From positions 10,981 through 68,028 of the forward strand of contig NZ_JAODIX010000068.1 of NCBI RefSeq assembly GCF_026586675.1: 57,048 nt of DNA, in the 5' to 3' direction. The DNA is from Halorubrum yunnanense (GTDB lineage Archaea > Halobacteriota > Halobacteria > Halobacteriales > Haloferacaceae). The translations under genes and the position numbers were made by a program. How positions within the stretch are numbered: position 1 is the first letter of the stretch; the number at the start of each line of letters is the position of its first letter. Positions 44,891 through 53,400 of the stretch are shown here, piece after piece. The notes beneath the pieces are model-generated. The model saw nothing but the letters and a program-made list of their open reading frames with translations. It was not told where the DNA came from and made no database searches.

Positions 44891-45455
44891 TCCGGTCGCT
44901 TCGCCGATCCCGACCCGTCGCTCCGTCGACCCGGTCTCCCGGCCGAGACCCGGACCGGGGCGCCCCCCCCCGCGGAATCGGTCGGATCCCGTCCGATTAC
45001 CCTCCTCTCACCGATCTCCCGTCGCTATCCGCGTTGAGCCGCGGACGACCGGATAAACTCGGCGAAGCAGATCTGCTCACGACGGCAACGCTCGCAATCG
45101 ACGCGGCCGAGGTGGCCCTGCAGGCTGGCCCGCCGGCCGACGCCGCCTCGCAGGCCCCCGCGTTCGTCCAAGAGATCCTCGCCGAGGTCGGTTCCAGGGC
45201 CGGCGACGCGGCCGGCGGCATCGGCGAGGCGATCAGCGGTCTGACGCCCGGCGGAAGCGACGCGGCCGAGCGCGCCGGCGAGGCCGCGAGCGACGCCGCG
45301 GGGAATGCCCCCGGCCGATAGCGTCGGCCGCCTGACCGAGAGCGATTCTCCCCTGCCCGACCCCGCTCGCCGGCTCCTTTCCGCGTACCCCCGACCGTAT
45401 CCGCGGTTTCGCGCACCCGTCCGAGCGCCGGCCGTCGACGGCGTCCCCGTCCGGG
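44891..45455. other. 565-bp region without a certain gene
   Basis: It contains a run of nine C (about 44964-44972) and one weak candidate. A TTG-initiated frame at 45034-45321 would encode 95 residues (IDAAEVALQAGPPADAASQA; AERAGEAASDAAGNAPGR) with haloarchaeal codon bias but no motif and no TATA box at a proper distance. It may be a remnant of an older gene. Nothing else was seen. Confidence 0.45.
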
Positions 45456-46925
45456 TCAGGTTCGCGTCTCCTCGACGACCTCCCGCTCGAACGCCTCTCG
45501 GAGCACCCGGATCGCCCGCCGCTTCGTCCCGTCGGGGACGAACACGAAGGGGATCGGCACGTCGAACGCGCGGTCGCCGTACAGCCCCCAGTCGCCGACG
45601 GACCGCGTCGTCCCGCCGTAGGCGATGGGGATGTCCTCCAGCTCGTCGGGGTCGTAGGCGGGGACGTACGAGCGGTCGATCCACACCTCGTGGACCGGCG
45701 CGTCGAGCGCGTCAGCGAGGAGCCGCTCCAGCCGGTCGTCGCTCTCGGTGAGCCACGCCGTGAAGTCGTCGAGGTCGGGGGCGCGTCCGTCGTCGCGGGT
45801 CTCCTCGTCCCCGTCGCCCTCGTCGTCCCCGTCGCCGAGATCGCCGCTGAGCTCCCCGCCGATCCGGTCGGCGAGCGCGATCCGGTGTTTCCAGCAGGTG
45901 GCGGGAAAGCGCCGCCCGCGGAACCGGTCGTACATCGACGCCAGCGTCGAGTCGGGGTGTTCGCGGGCCGCGATCCGGAGGCGTTCGAGCACGGCGTTGT
46001 CGTCGAGCTCCCGGGCGAGCACCCCGTCGACGGTCACCGGACTCTCGCCGGTCACGGCCTCGTACTCGCCGAGCAGCTCCTGGAGGAGGCGGTTGGCGTA
46101 GACCGCCTTGTGATGCTGGGTGACCCACATGTACAGCGCGATCCGCCCTTCGAGGTAGTTGCCGATGGTCGAGAGCGCCTTCTCGGTGAGCGCGAGCCCC
46201 TCCTCGGGGTGGGCCGTGTAGGCGTCGACCATGCGGTCGACGTCGAAGCTCAACACGCCGGCGCCGGTCATCTGGTTGTCGCGGGTGATGTAGTCGAGCC
46301 GGTCGACGTCAATGGGGGAGTGAAGCAGCTGCGCGCCGACCCCGTACTGCCAGGGCTCGCCGCGCTCGTACGCGAGGCTGTACCCGAGGACGTACGCGCA
46401 CACCTCGAAGGGGTCCACGTCGAACGAGCGCAGGGCGTCGCCGTACTCCTCGACGATCAGGACGCAGCCGAGCAGCTCGTGCGGGCTCGCCGACCGGAGC
46501 GGCGCCCCGCCGACGCCCGCCCGGTCGAAGGCGTCCATCAGCCCGGTGTCGACGATCCGCTCGCGGAGGGCGCCTTCGTCGAGGAACCCCTCCGAGAGGT
46601 GCGAGAAGGGCGGGTGGCCGACGTCGTGGAGGAGACAGGCGCACTCCAGCGTACGCTGGATCTCCTCGAGCTCGTCGGTCGTCACGTTCTGCGTGACGTA
46701 CGGCTGGCGGCGGAGGTTCTCGAAGACGGTCCGACCGAGGTGGTAGACGCCGAGCGAGTGCTCGAACCGCGTGTGGTTCGCGCCGGGGTAGACGAGGTGC
46801 GTCGCCGAGAGCTGCCGGACGTACCGCAGGCGCTGGAACGGACGCGTGTCGACGACGCCGTCGACGAGCGCGTCCGGCAGCTCCACGTAGCCGTGGACGG
46901 GGTCTTTGATCTGGGTGGTGGCCAT
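45456..46925 (-). CDS. HD-domain dNTPase-like phosphohydrolase (SAMHD1/dGTPase type)
   Basis: A 489-residue HD protein. Metal ligands are His in ANHTRFEHSLGVYHLGRTV near residue 55, His-Asp in CACLLHDVGHPPFSHLSEGF near 100 and Asp in SPIDVDRLDYITRDN near 210. DP(V/I)HGYVELP at the start and the DRLDYI element are typical of dGTPase/SAMHD1-like proteins, which cut dNTPs to nucleoside and triphosphate. An acidic insertion (GDGDDEGDGDEETRDD) lies near 375. It is divergent from the YeiH-type operon. Confidence 0.9.
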   Translation of the reverse strand: MATTQIKDPVHGYVELPDALVDGVVDTRPFQRLRYVRQLSATHLVYPGANHTRFEHSLGVYHLGRTVFENLRRQPYVTQNVTTDELEEIQRTLECACLLHDVGHPPFSHLSEGFLDEGALRERIVDTGLMDAFDRAGVGGAPLRSASPHELLGCVLIVEEYGDALRSFDVDPFEVCAYVLGYSLAYERGEPWQYGVGAQLLHSPIDVDRLDYITRDNQMTGAGVLSFDVDRMVDAYTAHPEEGLALTEKALSTIGNYLEGRIALYMWVTQHHKAVYANRLLQELLGEYEAVTGESPVTVDGVLARELDDNAVLERLRIAAREHPDSTLASMYDRFRGRRFPATCWKHRIALADRIGGELSGDLGDGDDEGDGDEETRDDGRAPDLDDFTAWLTESDDRLERLLADALDAPVHEVWIDRSYVPAYDPDELEDIPIAYGGTTRSVGDWGLYGDRAFDVPIPFVFVPDGTKRRAIRVLREAFEREVVEETRT

Positions 46926-47025
46926 CCGGATGTCCGAGGGACGGCCGCCCGGGCCCTGCCTCTTTCGGTCCCTCTCCCCTCCCGGCCACCGTTTGCCCCT
47001 CTCCCCACGGCACGTCCCGATTCCG

Positions 47026-47044
47026 TCCTTATAAGTAGCGAGCG
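47026..47044 (+). promoter_or_regulatory. Core promoter of the YeiH-type operon
   Basis: TCCTTATAAGTAGCGAGCG contains a TATA box centred 27 nt before ATG 47060. The same 19 nt occur before mtnP at 48229-48247. Confidence 0.75.
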
Positions 47045-47059
47045 CGGCGATCTACACGC

Positions 47060-47200
47060 ATGGTATCGGACGCCGGCGACGGGACCGCCTCCCCGCTCGT
47101 CGATCGATGGCTCGCGCTCGACCGGGGCTGGCAGGCGCTCGCGCTCGGGCTGGGAGTCGTCGCCGCCCACGCCGCGGGACAGGCCGCGGGCGTCTTCTGA
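47060..47200 (+). CDS. Small single-helix membrane protein before the YeiH-type transporter
   Basis: A 46-residue protein: an acidic start (MVSDAGDGTASPLVDRW), then one hydrophobic helix (ALALGLGVVAAHAAGQAAG). It has its own good promoter and its stop overlaps the transporter's ATG as TGATG, so coupled translation is almost certain. It may be a subunit or a split-off N-terminal helix of the transporter. No family was recognised. Confidence 0.7.
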   Translation: MVSDAGDGTASPLVDRWLALDRGWQALALGLGVVAAHAAGQAAGVF

Positions 47201-48195
47201 TGGGCGTCGTCGCCGCCGCTCGACCGTACCTCCCCGGTCTCGCGCTGCTGGCCGCCGGCGCGCTCCTCTCGCACCTCGTCGCCGGCGCGGTCGACGGGCT
47301 GCAGCCGCTCGTCGTCGCGGTTGCGCTCGGCGCGCTCGCCGGCAACACGGTGGGCACGCCAGAGGCTGCGAAACCGGGGGTTGGCGTCGACAAGCTCTTT
47401 TTGGAGACCGGGATCGTCCTGCTCGGCGCCGCGGTCGTCGTCGAGGAGTTCCTCGCGGCGGGGCCGACCGTGCTCGGCATAGTCGTCGTCGCGGTCGGCG
47501 GCGGGCTCCTGCTCGCCGAGGCGATCGCGCGGGTCCTCTTCCGACTGGACGGGACGACGCCCTCGCTGCTCGCCGCCGGCGCGAGCATCTGCGGCGTCTC
47601 CGCGGTCGTCGCGATCGGGCGCGTGCTCGACGCGCGCGGGTCAGCGATCACGTTCGCGGCGGCAACGATCCTCCTCTTCGACGCCGTCACGCTCGTGGCG
47701 TTCCCGATCGCCGGGGAGTGGCTCGGACTCACCGGCCGCCAGTTCGGCGTCTGGGCGGGCGTGAGCATGTTCTCGACGGGCCCCGTCGCGGCCGCGGGGT
47801 TCGCGCACTCGCCCGAGGCGGGCCAGTGGGCGACCGTGACGAAGCTCGCGCGCAACTCCCTGTTGGGGGGTGTCGCCGTCGTCTACTCGCTCGCGTACAC
47901 GGCTCGATCGGCGACCGAGCCCGGCGTGCGCCGGCTGTGGGCGGAGTTCCCGAAGTTCCTCCTCGGCTTCCTCGCGGTCGCCGCGATCGCGAACAGCGGG
48001 CTCCTCTCGCCGGCCGCGCTGGAGTCGATCGGGCGCGTATCGGACGCCCTCTTCACCCTCGCGTTCGTCGGCCTCGGCCTCTCGATTCGGGTCCGCGAGA
48101 TGCGCGAGGTCGGCGGGGCCGCCGTCGGCGCCGTCCTCGTCCACCTGCTCGTCGTGAGCGCGCTCGCGCTGGCGGCGGTGCGGTGGCTGCTGTGA
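47200..48195 (+). CDS. YeiH/UPF0324-type membrane transporter (putative sulfate exporter family)
   Basis: A 331-residue protein with about ten helices. Family marks are VVAVALGALAGNTVGTPEAA near residue 38, LFLETGIVLLGAAVVVEEFL near 65, the signature SLLAAGASICGVSAVVAIGR near 120 and KFLLGFLAVAAIANSGLLSP near 255. The substrate is uncertain; the family name rests on weak evidence. It is translationally coupled to the small membrane protein before it. Confidence 0.88.
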   Translation: MGVVAAARPYLPGLALLAAGALLSHLVAGAVDGLQPLVVAVALGALAGNTVGTPEAAKPGVGVDKLFLETGIVLLGAAVVVEEFLAAGPTVLGIVVVAVGGGLLLAEAIARVLFRLDGTTPSLLAAGASICGVSAVVAIGRVLDARGSAITFAAATILLFDAVTLVAFPIAGEWLGLTGRQFGVWAGVSMFSTGPVAAAGFAHSPEAGQWATVTKLARNSLLGGVAVVYSLAYTARSATEPGVRRLWAEFPKFLLGFLAVAAIANSGLLSPAALESIGRVSDALFTLAFVGLGLSIRVREMREVGGAAVGAVLVHLLVVSALALAAVRWLL

Positions 48196-48228
48196 GGCGC
48201 CCCGAGGCGCGCCGCCGCCCGCGTTCAC

Positions 48229-48247
48229 TCCTTATAAGTAGCGAGCG
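48229..48247 (+). promoter_or_regulatory. Core promoter of mtnP
   Basis: The same 19 nt as at 47026-47044, with the TATA box 27 nt before ATG 48262. The flanking sequence differs. Confidence 0.75.
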
Positions 48248-48261
48248 GGCGCACTCCGCGT

Positions 48262-49128
48262 ATGAGCACCATCGGCTTTATCGGCGGCAGCGGCATCTAC
48301 GAGGCGCTCCCCCTGAACGACGTGCGCGAGGTCGAGTACGACACGCCGTACGGCGAGCCGAGCGACGCGATCACGATCGGCGAGTTCGCCGACACGGGTA
48401 AGGAAGTCGCCTTCCTCCCGCGGCACGGCTCCGAACACGGCGTCTCGCCCACCGACCTCCCGTACCGCGCCAACATGTACGCCTTGAAAAAGGCCGGCGT
48501 CACCCACATCTTCGCGTCAAACGCGGTGGGGAGTCTGAAGGAGGAGCTGAAGCCCGGCACCCTCGTCGTCCCCGACCAGATCTACGACCGGACAAAACAC
48601 CGGCACCTCTCCTTTTACGGCGACGGCGTGGTCGTCCACCAGCCGTTCGCGGACCCGTACAGCCCCGAACTCGTCGACCACCTCACCGAGGCCGCGGAGT
48701 CGGCGGCGCCCGCCGACACCGGCGTCGTCAAAGGGGGCACCTACGTCTGCATCGAGGGCCCGCAGTACTCGACGCGCGCGGAGTCGGAGTTTTATAAGAG
48801 CCAAGGGTGGGACCTCGTCGGCATGACCGCGATCCCGGAGGCGAAACTCGCCCGCGAGGCCGAGATCGCGTACGCGACGATCGCGGGCGTCACCGACTAC
48901 GACGTCTGGAAGGCGGACAGCGAGGTCACCCTCGAAGAAGTGCTGGAGAACGCGGAGCGGAACCAGACGGCGATCAAGGCCGCCGTCGAGGCGGCCGTGC
49001 GGACGCTCCCCGAGGACTTGGAGTGTGACGCGCACACGTCCCTCGAAGGCACCGTCAACACACCGACCGAGGCGATTCCGGAAGAAACGCAGGAACGCGT
49101 CGAGCCGCTGCTGGGCGACTACTTATAA
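48262..49128 (+). CDS. mtnP: S-methyl-5'-thioadenosine phosphorylase
   Basis: A 288-residue enzyme that splits methylthioadenosine (from polyamine or SAM metabolism) into adenine and methylthioribose-1-phosphate. Marks are TIGFIGGSGIYEALPL at the start, the phosphate loop VAFLPRHGSEHGVSP near residue 53, ASNAVGSLKEELKPG near 89, and the substrate loop YVCIEGPQYSTRAESEFYKS near 165 followed by DLVGMTAIPEAKLAREAEI. The stop codon sits inside the TATA-like start of repeat copy 4. Confidence 0.94.
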   Translation: MSTIGFIGGSGIYEALPLNDVREVEYDTPYGEPSDAITIGEFADTGKEVAFLPRHGSEHGVSPTDLPYRANMYALKKAGVTHIFASNAVGSLKEELKPGTLVVPDQIYDRTKHRHLSFYGDGVVVHQPFADPYSPELVDHLTEAAESAAPADTGVVKGGTYVCIEGPQYSTRAESEFYKSQGWDLVGMTAIPEAKLAREAEIAYATIAGVTDYDVWKADSEVTLEEVLENAERNQTAIKAAVEAAVRTLPEDLECDAHTSLEGTVNTPTEAIPEETQERVEPLLGDYL

Positions 49129-49430
49129 ATAGACGAAGCCGTGCGGTGGCGCGTGCCGACGAACGCCCGAAGGGCATGAGTCGCACGCGCGAGGGACGCG
49201 GCGACCGGAGCGAAGCGGAGGGAGCCGCGAGGCTGGGGAGGCGTGAGGCTGCTGTGCGGGACGGTCGGGAGGACTCAAAGGGGCAGTCGCGAGGACGCCG
49301 TAGGCGACGTAAGCACCGCAGGGAGCGAGTGAAACGAGCGACTGAGGAGCGCAGCGAGCGTACGGCGTCCTCACGACTGGGGCTTTGGAGGTGTTCTCCG
49401 CCGATCCGCAATCAGCTATTTATAAGCGAT
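49123..49430 (+). repeat. Dispersed structured element, copy 4
   Basis: Read on the plus strand: TATA-like ttataaat at 49123-49130, overlapping the mtnP stop; head box GTGCGGTGGCGCG at 49141-49153; hairpin P1 (GCCC 49165-49168 with GGGC 49172-49175, plus an outer 4-bp stem 49157-49160/49180-49183); conserved blocks; hairpin P2 with 19-nt arms 49284-49302 and 49361-49379 (one mismatch) around a 58-nt loop; then one 57-nt tail unit (49374-49430) with ATTTATAA. It is the most compact full copy and points at the 3' end of scpA. Confidence 0.9.
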
Positions 49431-49470
49431 CGGCAATGACCTCGGAACCGGTGACGAAGTCGTAAACGTA

Positions 49471-50460
49471 CTAGTCCGCGATCGCTTCGGATTCGCCCGT
49501 CATCGCCGTGGGGTCTTTCACCCACAGGTCGCCGAAGAAGTCGTCCTGCTGGAGCCGGACCGAGCCGCGGTGGGCCATGAACAGCAGCGCGAGGTACGTC
49601 ATGAACGGGCGCCCGCCCGCGGTCTCGATCTCCGCGAACAACACCTCCGTGCGCCCGCGGTCGAAGTGGGTCCGGAGGGCGTTGTCGATCGCCACGATCA
49701 CCTCCTCGATGTCCTCGTCGTGGGTGCGGTCGGTCGCCTCCCCCGCGGTCGGCTCGCCCTCCCGCCGGAACTCGTCACCGGTGTGGTAGTCGAGGGTCTG
49801 GGTGCCGCGGTCGTACCCGTGCGGCGACTCGGAGGTGTCGTACTCGCGGGACTCCTTCCACCACGAGTCGCGCTCGGCCTCCCGGAGCTCCCGGACCAAC
49901 TCGTCGAGGGTCTCGGGGGAACCCCGGGTGTTCTTCCGGTCGAGCCGCCGGTCCATCTCCGCCTCCAGCTCGTCGATCGGGTCGAAGTCGCCGTCGGCGG
50001 GGTCCGGCGCGCCGCCCTCCATCGCGACCTCCCACGGCTCCGGCTCGGGCTCCTCGTCGTCGTCGTCGTCCGCCAGCATCCCGTCGCTTTTCATCCGTAA
50101 CAGGACGCTGGCGTAGAACAGCGCCCGACCCGTCGTCCGGAGGTCCGTCTCGTCGAGCCGCTCGAGGAAGGCGTCGGTCACCTGCACGATGTCGATGTCC
50201 CACGGCTCGATCTCGCCCTCCTCGGCGAGCTGGACGAGGAGCTCGACGGGCTCGACCTCGCCGTCCTCGCCGGGTACCTCCTCGGTGTCCTCGCCGGGTA
50301 CCTTCTCGGTGTCCTCGCCGTCGTCGCCGGCCTCGCCGTCGTCGCCGGCCTCGCCGTCGTCTGCGCCGCCGTCCCCCGCGACGCCCGCTCCGGGAACCCC
50401 GCCGCCGTCGCGCTCGCTCGTCAGATCGAGGTCGGGGACGTCCCCCGACTCCTCAGTCAT
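49471..50460 (-). CDS. scpA: Segregation and condensation protein A (kleisin)
   Basis: A 329-residue kleisin that bridges SMC heads in chromosome condensation. After an acidic N-terminal extension of about 85 residues with repeats (GEAGDDGEAGDDGED and EVPGEDTEEVPGED), the ScpA core follows: VEPVELLVQLAEEGEIEPWD, IDIVQVTDAFLERLDETDLR and RALFYASVLLRMKSDGML. The C-terminal winged helix ends near VKDPTAMTGESEA. The ATG overlaps the smc stop by 8 nt, so both are coupled. Confidence 0.92.
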   Translation of the reverse strand: MTEESGDVPDLDLTSERDGGGVPGAGVAGDGGADDGEAGDDGEAGDDGEDTEKVPGEDTEEVPGEDGEVEPVELLVQLAEEGEIEPWDIDIVQVTDAFLERLDETDLRTTGRALFYASVLLRMKSDGMLADDDDDEEPEPEPWEVAMEGGAPDPADGDFDPIDELEAEMDRRLDRKNTRGSPETLDELVRELREAERDSWWKESREYDTSESPHGYDRGTQTLDYHTGDEFRREGEPTAGEATDRTHDEDIEEVIVAIDNALRTHFDRGRTEVLFAEIETAGGRPFMTYLALLFMAHRGSVRLQQDDFFGDLWVKDPTAMTGESEAIAD

Positions 50461-53400
50461 CCGCGGTCACCTCCTCGTCGCCGTCGTCAGCGTCCTCGCC
50501 GAACTGCATTCCCGTGACCGCCGAGAGGTTGTCGCCCTGCATCGTGACGCCGATCGCGCGGTCGGAGCGCTCCAGCAGCGCCGAGCGGTGGCCGACCACG
50601 ACGAACTGCGCCTCCGCGGACAGTTCCTCGATCATCTCGCCGACGCGCTCGGCGTTGACCGCGTCGAGGAACGCGTCGATCTCGTCAAGCGCGTAGAACG
50701 GCGCGGGGTTGTGCCGCTGGATCGCGAAGATGAAGGAGAGGGCGGTCAGCGACTTCTCGCCGCCGCTCATCGCCTCCAGCCGCTGGACCGGCTTGTCCGC
50801 TGGCTGCGCCTTCATCGTCAGCCCCTCCTCGAACGGGTCCTCGGGGTTCTCCAGCAGGAGCTCCCCGCTGCCGGCGGAGAGGCGCGCGAAGATGTCCTCG
50901 AAGTGGTCGTTGATCGACTCGAACGTCTGCATGAACGTCTCCTTTTTCGCCGCCTCGTACCCCTCGATCCGCTCTTCGATCGCGTCCCGCTCCTCGACGA
51001 GAACGTCGCGGCGCTCCTGGAGCCGGTCGAGCGCCTCCTGCACCTCGTCGTACTCGTCGATCGCGAGCATGTTGACGGGCTCTAACGCCTCCATCTCGGC
51101 CTCCAGCTCCTCGATCCGCGACTCGACCTCGCCGAGGTCCGGGATCGCGTCGGCGTCGTACTCGCCGACTTGCGACTCCAGCTCGTCGATCTCCCAGTCC
51201 AGCCGGTCGCGGCGGTCGGTGAGGTCCTCCAGGTCGGACTCCGCCTCGGCGACGAGCGAGCGCTGCTCGTCGCGCTCGCGGGTCGCCGCCTTGATCGCCT
51301 CGCGGAGGTCCTCGCGGTCGGCCTTCAGCTCCGTCAGTTCCGCTTCGAGGTCGGCGATCGCCGCCTTCTTTTCCCCGAGCTCGGCCTCCCGCCCCTCGAT
51401 CGCGGCCTCGTGCTCGGCCACCGTCTCCTCGGCCTCCGCCTTCCGGTTCTGCGCCTCCTCGACGGTGTCGTGAAGCTCGTCGACCGCGTCCTCTGCGTAC
51501 CCCTTCTCCAGCTCCAGCTCGCTCTGCCGCCCGTCGAGCGAGCTCATCCGGTCCTCCAGATCGGATATGTCGCCGCGGATCTCGTCGGCGCGCTCGGAGA
51601 GCTCCGGAATCTTCGAATCGGCGAGCTCCGCCTCTATCTCCTCGATCTCGTCCTCCAGCGCCGTGATCTCCCCGTCGAGCTCGTCGAGCGCCGCGTCCAG
51701 CTCGCTCATCTCCTCGTCGACCGACTCGCGTTCGGCCTCCAGCTCCTCGAGTTCGGCCTCCAGTTCGTCGATGCGCTCCTCGGCATCCGCCAGGTCCTCC
51801 TCGGCGCGCTCAACGTCGGCCTCCAGCGACCGGACGCGCTCGGCGGCGTCGGCCTTCCGGTCGCGCGCGTCGTCGATGTCGGCCTCGAGGTCGTCGATCT
51901 CCGCCTCCAGCGACTGTCGCTCGTCCTCCAGCTCCGATATCTCGGTCGCGAGCCGCTCCAGCTTCCCGCCGCCGGACTTGGTAAACGCGTACCGCGAGCC
52001 CCCCCCGGAGCCGCCCGTCATCGCGCCCGACTTCTCGACGAGGTCGCCGTCCAGCGTGACCATCCGGTAGTCGCCCATCAGCTCGCGGGCCGTGTCCATC
52101 TCCTCAACGACGAGCGTCGAGCCGAGGACGTACGAGAACACCGAGGCGTACTCGGCGTCGTAGTCGACGAGGTTCCGCGCGAAGTCGACGACGCCAGGCA
52201 GCGAGGGCTTCCGCGGGAGGCTCCGGTCGTCCATCTCCGTGATCGGGAGGAACGTCGCCCGGCCCGCGTTCCGCCGCTTGAGGTAGTCGATACACGTCGA
52301 GCCGACGCCGTCGTCGTCGACGACGACGTTCGCGAGCCGGCCGCCGGCCGCGGTTTCGCACGCCTCCGCGTACTCGGCCTCGACCGACCCGAGCTCGCCG
52401 ACCGCGCCGTGGACCCCGTCGATGCCCCCGTTCTTTACCTCGGTCACCGCACGCGGCCAGGAGGTGTCGCCGCGCTCGTCGGCGGCGGCCTCCAGCTTGG
52501 CGTACTCGTTCTGCCGCTCGCGGAGCTCCTCCTCGACTCCCTCGAGGTCCTCGCTCCGCTCGGCCTTCTCCGAGAAGAGGTCGGCGACGACCTCCTCGAT
52601 CGTCGCCTCGTTCTTCTCGGCCTTGTCGAGCTCGCTGCGGAGCTCGGAGATCCGCGCTTTATGTTCCGGCAGCGACTCGCGGGCCTCCTCCAGCTCGGTC
52701 CGCGCCTCGCTCACCGCGTTCGACCGGCGGCGCGCCTCGTCGAGGAGTCGGTCCTTCTCGCGCTGCTTCTCGTTTTTCGCCTCGCGCAGCGACTCGATTG
52801 CCTCCTTCTTTTCAGCCAGCTCGCCTTTGAGCTCGTCGAACTCGGTGTCGGCGCCCTCGATCTCGGCCTCGACGTCCGCCAGCTCGGACCGCTTCGTCGC
52901 GATCTCGGACTTGACCGAGGCCTTCTCGACTTTCGCCTCCCGGATCTCCGCTTCGAGCTCCTCGATCGTCTCCTCCTTCCGGTCGATCTGGACGAAGGCG
53001 TCGCGCCGCTCCGTCTCGGCCTCCGCGGCGCGCTCCTCGGCCGCCTCGATCTTGTCCTCGAGCCGCGAGATCTCGCCTTTTACCTCCTCGATCTGCGAGC
53101 GGATCCGGATCTGCTCGTCTTCGCCCTTCGTCTCGATCTCGTGGTTGAGGTCGGCGAGATCCTCCTCTAAGCGGGTGAGCTTCCCCTGCCTCGCGTCGAG
53201 CTCCTCGCGGAGCTCCGCGAGCTCCCCCTCCGCGTCGTCGATGTCGCCTTCGACCCCGTCGAGCGCCTCGCGCTTCTCCTCCAGCTCGGAGGCCTTGAGG
53301 AAGCCGCGGTACTCCTCCAACTCGTCGCGGAACTCCTGATACCGGAGGGCGGTCTCGCGTTCGTCGGCCAACTGGTCGAGCCGGTCCTCCTTCTCGCCGA

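Noticed and set aside
45025-45684. Minus-strand frame beyond the HD protein end
   Set aside because: Overlaps the real HD gene out of frame and is Arg/Gly-rich.
45690-48401. 903-codon plus-strand frame over the HD protein and YeiH region
   Set aside because: Shadow frame across two well-supported genes on opposite strands, with Arg-rich low-complexity translation.
51170-53170. 666-codon plus-strand frame inside smc
   Set aside because: Mirror image of the SMC coiled coil in GC-rich DNA; the minus strand shows all SMC motifs.
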